From NCBI RefSeq assembly GCF_014637405.1, contig NZ_BMEY01000021.1, positions 1 through 64,000 of the forward strand: a stretch of 64,000 nucleotides of DNA. The letters run 5' to 3'. Below, piece by piece: positions 44,172 to 54,287 of this stretch. The translations under genes and the position numbers were made by a program. Within the stretch, counting starts at the first letter, position 1; each line of letters begins with the position of its first letter. Source of the stretch: Ornithinibacillus halotolerans. GTDB taxonomy: Bacteria; Bacillota; Bacilli; Bacillales; Amphibacillaceae. The notes below the pieces were generated by a model that was not told where the DNA came from, ran no database searches, and was given only the letters and a program-made list of their open reading frames with translations.

Positions 44172-45509
44172 TTAATTTGTTTTATTTGCGTTCTCGTATG
44201 CTTCTAAAAGTAAGTCAACGATATGAACGGCTTGCATTTTGCCCGTGAGGCCTTCTCTTTCAATACCAAGTTGCATTTGAAGTAAGCAACCTGGATTTGC
44301 TGTAACAATTGTTTTTGCATTCGTGTTTTTCGTTTGTTTCATTTTATAATCTAATATTTGCATGGACATCTCTGACTCAACAATATTATATATCCCTGCA
44401 GACCCACAGCACCTCCCTGCATCTTTCATCTCTACATACTTAATTCCTTGTAATGATTCAAGTAGTACACGAGGTTCCATGAATGTCTTTTGACCGTTCT
44501 TCAAATGACAAGAATCTTGATAGGTAACGATCTGATTTTCTAATTTCATTTCCTTCTTATGAAATCGTAAGTCAACAAGGATACTACTAATATCTTTAAT
44601 CTTCTTAGAAAATTGTAGTGCACGTTCAGACCATACAGGGTCATCTTTCAATAAATAATTATAATCCACTAGAAATGCGCCACAGCCACCTGCATTAGAA
44701 ATAATATAATCCGCACCAATATTTTCAAAAGCTTCGATATTTCTTTTTGCCATTTCTTTTGCTTTTTCTCTTTCACCACTATGGCCGTGTAATGCTCCAC
44801 AACAGTTTTGCGTTTTTGGTATAACAATTTCACAGCCTGCATATTGAAGAAGTTTAATAGTGGCATCATTTGTCTTCATAAATACCGTATCCATTAAACA
44901 ACCAGAGAAGAAGGCAACTTTTTTCTTTTGTATACCAATCGCTGGCATATATTCTGCTCGATTTTTCATACTTCTTCTTTTTGGTACAGTTGGTAATACT
45001 TTTTCCATTGTTCTAAGTGTATCAGGGAAAAAGTTCATTATTCCGCTATATCTGGCAACTTTTTGTAAACCAGACCGTTGGTAAAAGCCAAGTAAACTTG
45101 CAGCATTAATCATTCGATCTTGGTGAGGAAATAGTTGCTTAAATACGACGCCACGAACTACCTTTTCTCCTACAGATTTTTTCTTGTTTTGATAAATAAT
45201 ATCTCTAGCTTGTTCTAATAGATGGCCATAGTTAACGCCAGATGGACAAACTGGTTCACATGCACGACATCCTAAGCATAAATCAAGTGAACGTTTTACA
45301 TCGTCATCTGGTTCTATTTCACCATCAACTACGGCCTTCATCAAAGCAATTCTACCTCTTGGTGATTGGGATTCATCCATACCAGATTCAATATAGGTAG
45401 GACAACTAGGTAAACAGAATCCACAGCGCATACAGTTTAATAATTCATCATAATCCATTTTTTCTCGGAAATTTTCAGCAATTCTATCTTTTTTGAGTGT
45501 ACTTGTCAT
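44172..45509 (-). CDS. glcF: glycolate oxidase iron-sulfur subunit GlcF
   Basis: This 445-residue protein has two 4Fe-4S motifs at the N-terminus (CMRCGFCLPSCP ~26-37; CLGCRACEPVCP ~78-89). Two CCG domains follow (NCCGALHG, RCCGSAG). It transfers electrons from the FAD subunit GlcD to the membrane. The start overlaps the end of glcD by 4 nt (ATGA). It is YsfD-like in B. subtilis terms. The operon should convert glycolate, or a related 2-hydroxy acid, to glyoxylate. Confidence 0.93.
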   Translation of the reverse strand: MTSTLKKDRIAENFREKMDYDELLNCMRCGFCLPSCPTYIESGMDESQSPRGRIALMKAVVDGEIEPDDDVKRSLDLCLGCRACEPVCPSGVNYGHLLEQARDIIYQNKKKSVGEKVVRGVVFKQLFPHQDRMINAASLLGFYQRSGLQKVARYSGIMNFFPDTLRTMEKVLPTVPKRRSMKNRAEYMPAIGIQKKKVAFFSGCLMDTVFMKTNDATIKLLQYAGCEIVIPKTQNCCGALHGHSGEREKAKEMAKRNIEAFENIGADYIISNAGGCGAFLVDYNYLLKDDPVWSERALQFSKKIKDISSILVDLRFHKKEMKLENQIVTYQDSCHLKNGQKTFMEPRVLLESLQGIKYVEMKDAGRCCGSAGIYNIVESEMSMQILDYKMKQTKNTNAKTIVTANPGCLLQMQLGIEREGLTGKMQAVHIVDLLLEAYENANKTN

Positions 45510-46921
45510 TCTTCAACCACCACTCTTTTTCGCTCTATTGGAAACATTTTACCAGGATTCATAATATTGTTTGGATCAAAGGCTTCTTTAATATTTTGCA
45601 TAATGTCCATTCCTGCTTCACCAACTTTTAAATGAAGATAGGGAAGCTTCATAGCTCCTACACCATGCTCTCCAGTTATTGTTCCACCGAGTTCAATTGC
45701 TTTATGGAAGATTTCTTCAAACGCTTTTTCTACTCTACTCATTTCTTCTTGATTTCGTATATCAGTTAAACAAGTAGGGTGGAGGTTGCCATCACCAGCG
45801 TGTCCAAAGGTACAAATAGTTACATCATATTTTTTGGCAATCTCTTGGATTGCATTAACCATGTTTGCTATTTCAGAGCGTGGAACTGTTGCGTCTTCGA
45901 GAATAGTTGTTGGTCTTAGTCGCGCTAATGCTGATAGTGCGGCTCTTCTTGCAGCTGTTAGAGCCTCTTTTTCTTCTTCTGTATTAGCTGAATTAACACT
46001 AATTGCATTATTAGCTAGACAAATTTTCGTGATTTTTTCAATATCCTTCTTAACGATATCTTCTGGTCCGTCTTGTTCAATTAATAATACGGCTTTAACA
46101 TTTGTCGGTAATCCTATTTGAGCGAAATCCTCAACAGCTTTTAATGTTGGTTGATCTAAAAATTCAAGTGTTGCCGGTATAATGTGATTAGCAATAATTG
46201 CAGAAACTGATTTTGCAGCAGCCTCTAAATTTTGATAGAGTGCTAGAATCGTTTGCTTTGTTTCAGGTTTTGGAATTAGTTTTAATAACGCTTCTGTTAT
46301 GATTCCAAGAGTTCCTTCCGAACCGACGAATAATCTAGTTAAATCGTAACCTGCAACATCTTTTGCTAATTTCCCACCGGTTTTTATTATTTCTCCGTTT
46401 GGTAATACAACTTCTAATCCAAGAACATAGTCACGAGTAACTCCATACTTTAGTCCCCTTAGTCCTCCAGAATTTTCATTTATATTTCCTCCAATTTGTG
46501 AAATTTTCATGGAACTAGGGTCTGGGGGATAAAACAGCCCTTTTTCTTCTATTGCTTCGATTAGTGTTTGGGTTATGACACCTGGTTGTGCACGTACAGT
46601 TAGATTTTCTTCATCAATTTCTAATATACTATTAAAATGTTTCATTAACAGAACAATTCCCCCGTGGAGTGGAGTAGTACCAGCACTTAAATTCGTACCT
46701 GACCCTCTTGGTACAATAGGGATACGATGTTGGTTACATAGTTTAACAATTTGTGATACTTCAGAAGTATTTCTTGGTGAGATTACTGCTTCTGGAAGTG
46801 ACTGGAAGCCGGGTGTAGCATCATATGAATAGGTTAGTAGACTAGTCTTAGAATCTTGATAGTTTTCATTCCCGACAATTTCAATTAAAGTATTTTTCAA
46901 ATGTTCATCTAACATTGGCAT
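45506..46921 (-). CDS. glcD: glycolate oxidase FAD subunit GlcD
   Basis: This 471-residue FAD-linked oxidase has a PCMH FAD-binding domain (~38-215; PRGSGTNLSAG and GGNINENSGGLRGLKYG). The C-terminal domain has FGHAGDGNLHPT and GTITGEHGVGAMK. It is YsfC-like. It oxidises a 2-hydroxy acid; glycolate is favoured because glcF follows and a CdaR-type regulator gene precedes it. A D-lactate substrate cannot be excluded. Start is ATG preceded by AGGAGAATGCC. Confidence 0.92.
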   Translation of the reverse strand: MPMLDEHLKNTLIEIVGNENYQDSKTSLLTYSYDATPGFQSLPEAVISPRNTSEVSQIVKLCNQHRIPIVPRGSGTNLSAGTTPLHGGIVLLMKHFNSILEIDEENLTVRAQPGVITQTLIEAIEEKGLFYPPDPSSMKISQIGGNINENSGGLRGLKYGVTRDYVLGLEVVLPNGEIIKTGGKLAKDVAGYDLTRLFVGSEGTLGIITEALLKLIPKPETKQTILALYQNLEAAAKSVSAIIANHIIPATLEFLDQPTLKAVEDFAQIGLPTNVKAVLLIEQDGPEDIVKKDIEKITKICLANNAISVNSANTEEEKEALTAARRAALSALARLRPTTILEDATVPRSEIANMVNAIQEIAKKYDVTICTFGHAGDGNLHPTCLTDIRNQEEMSRVEKAFEEIFHKAIELGGTITGEHGVGAMKLPYLHLKVGEAGMDIMQNIKEAFDPNNIMNPGKMFPIERKRVVVEE

Positions 46922-47005
46922 TCTCCTAGTTTTTAATATTATTTTAGGAAAGAAATCACTTTAATTCTATGTGTTTTTATCCAAAAAAAGATAGAAATAT
47001 TGCTG

Positions 47006-48109
47006 TTAATTTGTATCTTTATCTAATAAGTAAAGAGCGATATAAAATATTGCAATCGAATAAGCGTTTCTTGGATTGTGACCTGTTATTGTTTCAATAC
47101 GATTTAAACGATAATGGAGTGTATTAATATGGATATGTAGTTCCTCAGAAGTTTTTTTGACGTTCATATTGTTAATTAAATAAATTCTTAATGTATGAAA
47201 TAACTCCTCCTCGAATGGAAGGTTTCTGAACACTTTCGAAATGAAATCTTTGCTAATATTCTTATCTATCGCACTGAAACATACTTCCAATAAAAGGTCT
47301 TCATATACATTAATTCCATCTTTCTCACCAATTGTGAGTGCATTAACTCCGTTCTCATACGATTCTTTAATGCAATATGTATTAGTAATTGTTCCTATTC
47401 CAATTGTAAGTGGAATACTTAATTTAGTTAGTATATAATTTTGCAATGATTGCATCTCTATTTTTAGTTGGGATAAGTTATATTTAATATCTTCTGTTAG
47501 AAACAATATCCGCTTGTCACCCCAGCGGATAGGTATACAATCCATCTTTAATGATAGTAATTGAATAATTTGATCTATCGTCTCAAGATTGTTATTTACA
47601 TGTTTTATTTCGATGATTGAGCATCGTAGTGGTGGAGAGAGATTAATTCCTAATATTTCAGCTCGATTAGAGAATTCTTCTGATATTTCCTTCTTTTGCA
47701 CCCAGTCGAAAAAATATGCCTCTATCGCTCTTCGGTGCCATTCCTTTTGTTGAATGTATATGCTTTCATTAATTAGTAATTCTGTCATTTTTTTCATCAA
47801 CGACGCAAAGGGAATTATCTCATCAGGATTACCTGTTATTCCGATTACTCCAATAACATTATCATTAATTGTTATCGGTAAATTTACCCCTGGCTTGATT
47901 CCTTGCATTTTAGGAACATGTTCTGTCGTTAGTACTGTAGTACAATTATTTTTAATTGTAAGAAGTGCTCCTTCATGAAAATCACCAATTCTAGACGAAT
48001 CTGTACTTGCAATTATTATTGCATTTTCATTTACAATAATAATGTGTTCATTAATTAGTTTGGTCGTTTCTTTAATGATCTTTTGACCTAAATCTTTCGT
48101 TAGTTTCAT
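47006..48109 (-). CDS. CdaR family transcriptional regulator
   Basis: This 367-residue regulator has an N-terminal sugar-diacid recognition domain (~1-135, KLTKDLGQKIIKETTKLIN; GVIGITGNP). A GGDEF-like degenerate middle region precedes a C-terminal PucR/HTH_30 helix-turn-helix (~300-360, HIHINTLHYRLNRIE). I chose ATG 48109 behind GGAGGCAATTACA; an open frame extends to 48178 without a ribosome site. It lies just upstream of glcDF on the same strand and is probably their regulator, like YsfB in B. subtilis. Confidence 0.88.
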   Translation of the reverse strand: MKLTKDLGQKIIKETTKLINEHIIIVNENAIIIASTDSSRIGDFHEGALLTIKNNCTTVLTTEHVPKMQGIKPGVNLPITINDNVIGVIGITGNPDEIIPFASLMKKMTELLINESIYIQQKEWHRRAIEAYFFDWVQKKEISEEFSNRAEILGINLSPPLRCSIIEIKHVNNNLETIDQIIQLLSLKMDCIPIRWGDKRILFLTEDIKYNLSQLKIEMQSLQNYILTKLSIPLTIGIGTITNTYCIKESYENGVNALTIGEKDGINVYEDLLLEVCFSAIDKNISKDFISKVFRNLPFEEELFHTLRIYLINNMNVKKTSEELHIHINTLHYRLNRIETITGHNPRNAYSIAIFYIALYLLDKDTN

Positions 48110-48298
48110 TGTAATTGCCTCCATATAATTAATAGTACTTTTCAAATATGTATATTTTCGATATAATTTTTTGAACATTCATGTCTATATTGTAAAGGGA
48201 TTATGAAAAGTTGTCGAAAAAAGAGGAAAAGGAATGGAGTCGTGCTATAATAATTAAGAATGATTACCATAATTAGGTAGTCTAAGGAGTTTTTGACT

Positions 48299-49663
48299 AT
48301 GACGATAAGAAAGTCTATATTACGGTGGATTAATTCGTTATCCCCAGTTCGAATTATTTTATTTTTTTATTTTATAGCTGCGGTAATTTCAACTATCTTA
48401 TTATGCATACCAGCTGCATATCAAGAAGGGGTTAGTATACCGTTAGTTGACGTCGTGTTCACTGCTGTGAGTGCGTTAAGTGTAACAGGATTAAGTACTA
48501 TTACTATATCTGAAACATTAAGTCCGATCGGAATTATTATCTTGGCATTTATTTTACAACTTGGTGCAGTTGGGGTAATGGCAATTGGTACCTTTATTTG
48601 GTTACTTATTGGAAAGAAAATAGGGCTTAAAGAACGTCAATTAATAATGACTGATCAAAACCAAACAAATTTTGAAGGTATGGTTCGTTTAATTAAGCAA
48701 ATATTTATCGTATTGTTGACCGTAGAAATAATTTCTATATTAATTCTTGGAACATATTTTCTTAAGTACTTTGATACTCCGAAAGAAGCATTCTTTCATG
48801 GATTCTTTAGTACGATAAGTGCGGTTACAAATGGTGGCTTTGATATTACTGGAGAGTCGCTAATTCCATATAAGCATGACTATTTTATCCAATTTGTAAA
48901 TATGCTCCTAATCATTTTCGGTGCAATTGGTTTTCCAGTCTTAATTGAAGTGAAAAATTATTTATTTTCAAAAAAGAATAAGCGGATGTTTATGCACTTT
49001 AGCTTGTTTACTAAAGTTACATCGTTTACATTTTTTGTATTAATTGTTGTAGGTGCTATAGGAATTTATTTATTAGATATGATGCATTTTTTTGTAGAGA
49101 AAAGTTGGCATGAACGTATATTTTATTCTTTATTTCATTCTGTAACTACAAGAAGTGGAGGATTATCAACGATGGATGTTAGCCAACTAACAGAGCCAAA
49201 CCATCTATGGTTATCGTTTTTAATGTTTATTGGTGCTTCTCCTAGTAGCGCAGGTGGTGGAATTAGAACGACAACATTTGCTCTAGTTGTTATTTTTATT
49301 ATTACATATGCTCGTGGTGGAAATAGTATCCGAATATTTAGAAGGGAAGTACATGAGGAAGATTTGATGAAGGCTGTGACAGTTACGTTAATGGCATTGC
49401 TAATGGTCTTCATCTCTATTTTGTTTATTACTACTTACGAGCCTTTTTCGATAACAGAGATATTATTTGAAGTTACTTCTGCTTTTGGAACTGTTGGATT
49501 ATCTTTAGGAATTACACCAGAACTATCAACAACTACGAAGATAATTCTAATGTTTTTAATGTTTATTGGAAGAGTTGGAATTATTACGTTCCTATTTATG
49601 TTTAAAAAAACAAAGAGATCCGGGGATTATCGTTATCCAAAAGAACGAATTAGTATTGGATAA
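48299..49663 (+). CDS. Ktr/Trk-type potassium uptake channel subunit
   Basis: This ~454-residue TrkH-family protein has four M1-P-M2 repeats. P-loop sequences are TAVSALSVTGLST, ISAVTNGGFDITG, SVTTRSGGLSTMD and TSAFGTVGLSLG, each with the selectivity-filter Gly. This is the KtrB/KtrD size class. It needs a cytosolic KtrA/C RCK partner, which is not in this window. I chose ATG 48299 (AAGGAG upstream) over the TTG at 48293. Confidence 0.92.
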   Translation: MTIRKSILRWINSLSPVRIILFFYFIAAVISTILLCIPAAYQEGVSIPLVDVVFTAVSALSVTGLSTITISETLSPIGIIILAFILQLGAVGVMAIGTFIWLLIGKKIGLKERQLIMTDQNQTNFEGMVRLIKQIFIVLLTVEIISILILGTYFLKYFDTPKEAFFHGFFSTISAVTNGGFDITGESLIPYKHDYFIQFVNMLLIIFGAIGFPVLIEVKNYLFSKKNKRMFMHFSLFTKVTSFTFFVLIVVGAIGIYLLDMMHFFVEKSWHERIFYSLFHSVTTRSGGLSTMDVSQLTEPNHLWLSFLMFIGASPSSAGGGIRTTTFALVVIFIITYARGGNSIRIFRREVHEEDLMKAVTVTLMALLMVFISILFITTYEPFSITEILFEVTSAFGTVGLSLGITPELSTTTKIILMFLMFIGRVGIITFLFMFKKTKRSGDYRYPKERISIG

Positions 49664-49691
49664 AGCAGATATCTAAGTGAGGAGAAACATT

Positions 49692-51632
49692 ATGAATAGT
49701 GATCCTATTATAACCTTACCGTTAAGTAGTCAACTGATGGATTTTATTAATGAACCTGTGTTGTTTGTTCGTAATGATGGGTTAATTATTCAAGGGAGTG
49801 AAGAGGCGTTCCAATTATTACAAACATCAATAGGTAATTCCATCGTTCATTTGCTTGATCTTAATTTAATAAAAGAAGCTGAACTGGCCCATCAACTAAT
49901 GGAAGTGAAACAAAAACAAGGTTACCTTTTGGAAGTTAAATCTTTAAAAATTAATGATAATTTATATTGTCTGCATTTTAGTGAACTTACTATTCAAAAT
50001 AAAGCAGAAAAAATACGGCGTTCCATTCACAAGTTTTCAAATGGTTTGTCAGAAGGTATTGTTTTGTTTGAAAAAACTAAAATCATTGACTGTGATGATA
50101 CGTTTAGTACAATGTTTGGCTACACGAGAGATGAAGTAAAGGATCTCGTATTTGAGCGGCTGTTTGATTCTAAAAGTATAAAAAAAATAATGGAACAAGA
50201 TACATTCTCTGGTGTATTAGAATTAAAAGGTATTAGAAAAGATGGATCATTATTTTTTATAGAGATGGTTGTGTATCCTTACTATAAAAGTGGTAAAGTT
50301 ATACGAGCTGCAAGTATAAAGGATATTTCTGCACGTATAGAAAATGAAAATAAGATTGAATATATGGCTTATTATGATGAATTAACTGATTTACCAAACC
50401 GTAATTTCTTTAGTAAAGTCCTAAGTAATGCAATTGAACAAGCAGATGAGTCAAATGAAAAACTTGCAGTATTTTTCCTCGATATAGATTATTTTAAAGA
50501 GATAAACGATACGATGGGATACGCATTTGGAGATAAGTTATTAAAGGCCTGTGCTGATCGATTAAAATCATTCCAACAAATGGATACGTTTATTGCAAGA
50601 ATGAGCGGAGATGAATTTTTAATACTTCAGCGTCAAACTACAAAAGAAGAGGCTATTACATTAGCAGAAAATCTTATTTCTGAATTCGAAAAACCATTTA
50701 GTATAAAAGATTATGAAATATATACGACGATTAGTATTGGGATAAGTATGTATCCGGAAAACGGCAAAAGTGCTTCTGATTTAATTAAACATGCAGATTC
50801 TGCAATGTATGTAATTAAAGGGAAACATCGAAATTACTATAATTTGTTTGAATCATCCATTTCTGAGAACTTTAAGATTATGTTGACGATGGAAGCTGAA
50901 TTGAGAAAGGCATTAAGAGAAAATCATTTTGAATTACATTATCAACCACAAAAAGATTTAGCAAATGGTAGAGTGGTAGGTTTAGAAGCATTACTAAGGT
51001 GGAAGCATCCAGAAAAAGGATATATAAGTCCTGCTGAATTCATTCCACTAGCTGAAAAGACAGGACTAATTATTGAAATAGGTGATTGGGTATTATTAGA
51101 AGCTTGTAGGCAAAACAAGGAATGGCAGGAGAGGGGGCTAAAGCCTCTAACCGTAAGTGTCAATTTATCAGCTAGGCAATTTTACCAACCAAATTTAGTA
51201 GAGAAAATTAAGAATGTTTTACAGAAAACTGGGTTGCAAGCACGTTTCTTAGAATTAGAAATTACAGAAAGTATGGCAATGTCCAATGAAGAAGAAATAT
51301 TAAAAACGTTATATGAATTAAGGAGTCTAGGAGTGTTAGTTTCCATTGATGATTTTGGTACAGGGTATTCATCGTTTAAATATTTGAGTGTATTTCCAGT
51401 CACCAAATTAAAAATAGATAAAATGTTTTTAGATGATATGCAAAAAGAAAATAGAGCAATTGTTAAGTCAATTATTCACATGTCACATTCACTTAATCTA
51501 AAAGTAATTGCAGAAGGTGTAGAAACAGATGAGCAATTAGCTTTCCTAACGAGGGAACAATGTGATGAAATGCAAGGATTTTTATTTAGCAAACCATTAC
51601 CAGCTGATAGACTATTAAAGTTTTTAGTGTAA
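49692..51632 (+). CDS. PAS-GGDEF-EAL cyclic-di-GMP signalling protein
   Basis: This 646-residue soluble protein has an N-terminal PAS-like region (~1-105) and a second PAS domain (~110-215, FSTMFGYTRDEVKDL). A GGDEF domain (~220-385) has active-site sequence SGDEF in place of GGDEF and a YYDELTDLPNRN start. An EAL domain (~395-640) carries EALLRW, DDFGTGYSSF and the catalytic-looking EGVET. It may both make and break c-di-GMP. SGDEF often keeps activity but needs testing. ATG 49692 follows GTGAGGAG. Confidence 0.93.
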   Translation: MNSDPIITLPLSSQLMDFINEPVLFVRNDGLIIQGSEEAFQLLQTSIGNSIVHLLDLNLIKEAELAHQLMEVKQKQGYLLEVKSLKINDNLYCLHFSELTIQNKAEKIRRSIHKFSNGLSEGIVLFEKTKIIDCDDTFSTMFGYTRDEVKDLVFERLFDSKSIKKIMEQDTFSGVLELKGIRKDGSLFFIEMVVYPYYKSGKVIRAASIKDISARIENENKIEYMAYYDELTDLPNRNFFSKVLSNAIEQADESNEKLAVFFLDIDYFKEINDTMGYAFGDKLLKACADRLKSFQQMDTFIARMSGDEFLILQRQTTKEEAITLAENLISEFEKPFSIKDYEIYTTISIGISMYPENGKSASDLIKHADSAMYVIKGKHRNYYNLFESSISENFKIMLTMEAELRKALRENHFELHYQPQKDLANGRVVGLEALLRWKHPEKGYISPAEFIPLAEKTGLIIEIGDWVLLEACRQNKEWQERGLKPLTVSVNLSARQFYQPNLVEKIKNVLQKTGLQARFLELEITESMAMSNEEEILKTLYELRSLGVLVSIDDFGTGYSSFKYLSVFPVTKLKIDKMFLDDMQKENRAIVKSIIHMSHSLNLKVIAEGVETDEQLAFLTREQCDEMQGFLFSKPLPADRLLKFLV

Positions 51633-51657
51633 AATGATTGTATTAATAAATGATATA

Positions 51658-51693
51658 GAAGGGACTTACCATATATTGTAGGTAAGTCCCTTC
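51658..51693. terminator. bidirectional terminator between the GGDEF/EAL and protease genes
   Basis: A GAAGGGACTTACC / GGTAAGTCCCTTC stem lies between convergent stop codons, followed by TTCATT. No long T-run, but the stem is strong. Confidence 0.75.
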
Positions 51694-51697
51694 TTCA

Positions 51698-52840
51698 TTA
51701 ATCCTCTAAATATTCTATACCAATAATCTTAAGCTGGTCATTCTCATAGCCAACTAGAAATTCATATTGGATTTTTTCTTCGATATTTTCTTCCTTGTTT
51801 GGATTATTTTTCGTCAATTGTACATCGACTAAGATTGATGCATGATTATTATTTACTATAGAAGTTGAGTGATGGTCATATATAATATCAACCACTTGAA
51901 TATAATTCTCTCTAAAATTGGTATAAGATACTTCAGACTGTATAGAATCACCAAATAAAGAGTATGCAGCAACATAATCTCGAATGATGATGCTATCTAA
52001 GAAATATTCCATTACATATTCTGCATCCAATGTAAATTGTTCAGAGTCAATGGAATTGAGTATGTGATCGGTATTAGTAAATGTTAATTGACTATTTTGA
52101 GCTTCCTTTGACCAAGTTTCTACTTCTTGAAGAACGTCTAGAATCGGAATACTGAAACCAATGGTTCCATCATTAGTTCCAACAGAATTTATTCCGATTA
52201 CTAATCCAGTTTCTCGATTAATTAGCGGCCCACCACTATTTCCGTGGGTGATAAGAGCAGATATTTGATAAACATTGTTATAGTTATAAGTATTGACTGA
52301 AAAGTCTCTTTCGGTCCCAGAAATAATCCCTAAAGTTACTGTATTTTGAAATCCATGGGGACTTCCTAATGCAATTACTTCATCGCCAATTTCTGCAAAA
52401 GATTCTTTGTCTATTTGAAGTCCACCTTCACCTGCGAGTTGGGGAACTCGTATAACTGCTACATCTGTCTCTTCTCCAATACCGATAATTGCAGCAGGGT
52501 ACACTTGTGCATTTGCTGTACGGACGTAAATAGTTTCTGCATCTTTTACAACATGTGCATTAGTAATAATATCCCCTTTATCATTATATAGGAAACCTGA
52601 TCCGGTCAATGTTTCATACTCATTTTGAGTTTCAATTTGAACAACAAATTTTTCTGTTTCATGAATGATTGTTTTTAAATTTACAGCTGTATTATCTGTT
52701 TCAATTTTTTTAATTATTGGATTGCTAACAGTTATACTTTCAGATTTCCAAGCAAAATATAGATATATCATACTGACTAATCCCAAAATAATTATAACAA
52801 CAGTAATAAATAACGGGATTTTTCTTTTTGTTTTTACCAT
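51698..52840 (-). CDS. membrane-anchored HtrA-like serine protease with C-terminal NTF2-like region
   Basis: This 380-residue protein has one membrane anchor (~10-30). A trypsin-like protease domain follows (~60-255) with His in TNAHVVK, Asp in EETDVAVIRV and Ser in THGNSGGPL. No PDZ domain follows. Instead the last ~110 residues look like an NTF2/TcaA-type fold (YVMEYFLDSIIIRDYVAAYSLF...). It should act outside the membrane. It lies 21 nt after the zinc-ribbon gene on the same strand and they likely form an operon, suggesting a joint envelope-sensing role. Confidence 0.85.
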   Translation of the reverse strand: MVKTKRKIPLFITVVIIILGLVSMIYLYFAWKSESITVSNPIIKKIETDNTAVNLKTIIHETEKFVVQIETQNEYETLTGSGFLYNDKGDIITNAHVVKDAETIYVRTANAQVYPAAIIGIGEETDVAVIRVPQLAGEGGLQIDKESFAEIGDEVIALGSPHGFQNTVTLGIISGTERDFSVNTYNYNNVYQISALITHGNSGGPLINRETGLVIGINSVGTNDGTIGFSIPILDVLQEVETWSKEAQNSQLTFTNTDHILNSIDSEQFTLDAEYVMEYFLDSIIIRDYVAAYSLFGDSIQSEVSYTNFRENYIQVVDIIYDHHSTSIVNNNHASILVDVQLTKNNPNKEENIEEKIQYEFLVGYENDQLKIIGIEYLED

Positions 52841-52861
52841 GCTTTCACTCCGATATAATAC

Positions 52862-54022
52862 TTAATAATTTGTATACCAGGTAACTCTATTGATGACAAT
52901 CTCTATATCTTTTTCTACTTGATCGATATCATAATGAGTAAACTCAAAATTACCTTTTTCATTTGGATAGAGAGTATCAGGATAAACATAAATATCATTT
53001 GTTAGAAACTCAGTGTCATTCATTAACAATGAATATTCAATAAGAACAGAACTTATAGGTATAGTTGCAACGCTCTTAACTTCTCCTTTGACGACTAAAT
53101 TTCCTTGCTTATCATTCTCTAGTTTGACAGAAACAACCTCAATTGCATCAGTTTCATTTAGTTCTTGTTCTTCTAAAGCAGTATCGATTGCTTGTTGAAT
53201 ACGTTGTTCTTGAGTTATTTCAAAGGATACTTTCTCCTTTTCAATAGTAGTTTTCAAGCTTTGAAGCTTTTCCGATTGTGGGGCATACTTTAAACCATCT
53301 TCCACAATGAGCAAAGCATCATTAAATTGTTTTTTTGATAATTGCTCACTAGCTTTTGAAAATATGAAATCAACAATTTGACTACGTATATTATTGGTAA
53401 TATCATCAGCCTCATTATTTTTAATTGCATCTGCTTCCCAGAGTAATACCTTTAGTTCTTCAATAGATGGGCTTTCTGTCAATAGACTCTTTAATTGTTC
53501 AATTTTTACTTTATCTTGCTGTGATACGATTTTATCGACTAATGTTGATGTTGCTGCTCCATCAAAGTTATTCAATAAATTTTCTGCCTCTTTTATAAGG
53601 GATAGAGCTGGCTGAAAGTTATTTTGGTTTAACTCTGTATTGGATTTTTCAATTAACTCATTTATCATGACCGTTATTTTTGTAAATTCAAGACCAGTCT
53701 CTGCTTGATTGAAATTTGGTTTTTGGTTTAGTGCTGTTAGAAAATACTCTTCAGCTGCCTCATAATTACCGTCCTCTATTTGCTGTTCTCCCAAGGTATA
53801 ATTCTTTAAAGCTTTACTCGTTTGGTTTTCGAGAAACTTATCAAATAAAATAACTAAAAACAGTATCAAAATGAATGTAACAAAAGGGTATATCCAATAC
53901 CGATTAAATTTTTTCTTTATATGTGAACGTAAGTGTATGTCTTCTGGAAGTACTTCACCACAACTTACACAATATTTCTCTTCTACTTTAACAATTGATC
54001 CACAATAAGGACAGTGTAACAA
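52862..54022 (-). CDS. zinc-ribbon, single-pass membrane protein with TPR-like extracytoplasmic part
   Basis: This 386-residue protein has an N-terminal zinc ribbon (CPYCGS...CVSCGE, Cys pairs at ~4/7 and ~18/21). A membrane helix (~43-62) is followed by tetratricopeptide-like helices (~75-120 and beyond: YTLGEQQIEDGNYEAAEEYFLTALNQKP). The C-terminal beta-rich domain is of the FxLYD kind (VVSVKLENDKQGNLVVKGEV). This layout is found in TcaA/YvbJ-like Firmicute proteins. It is followed by the membrane protease gene at 51698. Confidence 0.78.
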   Translation of the reverse strand: MLHCPYCGSIVKVEEKYCVSCGEVLPEDIHLRSHIKKKFNRYWIYPFVTFILILFLVILFDKFLENQTSKALKNYTLGEQQIEDGNYEAAEEYFLTALNQKPNFNQAETGLEFTKITVMINELIEKSNTELNQNNFQPALSLIKEAENLLNNFDGAATSTLVDKIVSQQDKVKIEQLKSLLTESPSIEELKVLLWEADAIKNNEADDITNNIRSQIVDFIFSKASEQLSKKQFNDALLIVEDGLKYAPQSEKLQSLKTTIEKEKVSFEITQEQRIQQAIDTALEEQELNETDAIEVVSVKLENDKQGNLVVKGEVKSVATIPISSVLIEYSLLMNDTEFLTNDIYVYPDTLYPNEKGNFEFTHYDIDQVEKDIEIVINRVTWYTNY

Positions 54023-54191
54023 TTCACCACCTACTTCCCTAATATTCGATGAAATTCTCCAATAAATTTAACTATATCTTAACATATTTCTCTTCATTTG
54101 GGTGGGGGATATGGTATGATGATTTATGGTTAGAGGTTTTTATTAAAATGATAACTTCATACATATAATAGTTCTCAGGAGGTGTAGTTTA

Positions 54192-54272
54192 ATGGAAACA
54201 GCACTAGGGGTTCTTTGTTTTGTCATACTTATATACTTTATTGGTAGTTTAGTTTTAGATAATGAAAAATAA
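54192..54272 (+). CDS. 26-residue membrane peptide
   Basis: This ORF has a textbook CAGGAGGTG ribosome site 8 nt before ATG. It encodes one hydrophobic helix (ALGVLCFVILIYFIGSLVL) with a DNEK tail. A terminator follows at once. The combination of ribosome site, helix and terminator supports a real short gene. No family is known to me. Confidence 0.55.
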   Translation: METALGVLCFVILIYFIGSLVLDNEK

Positions 54273-54287
54273 TCTATCCAATAAAAA

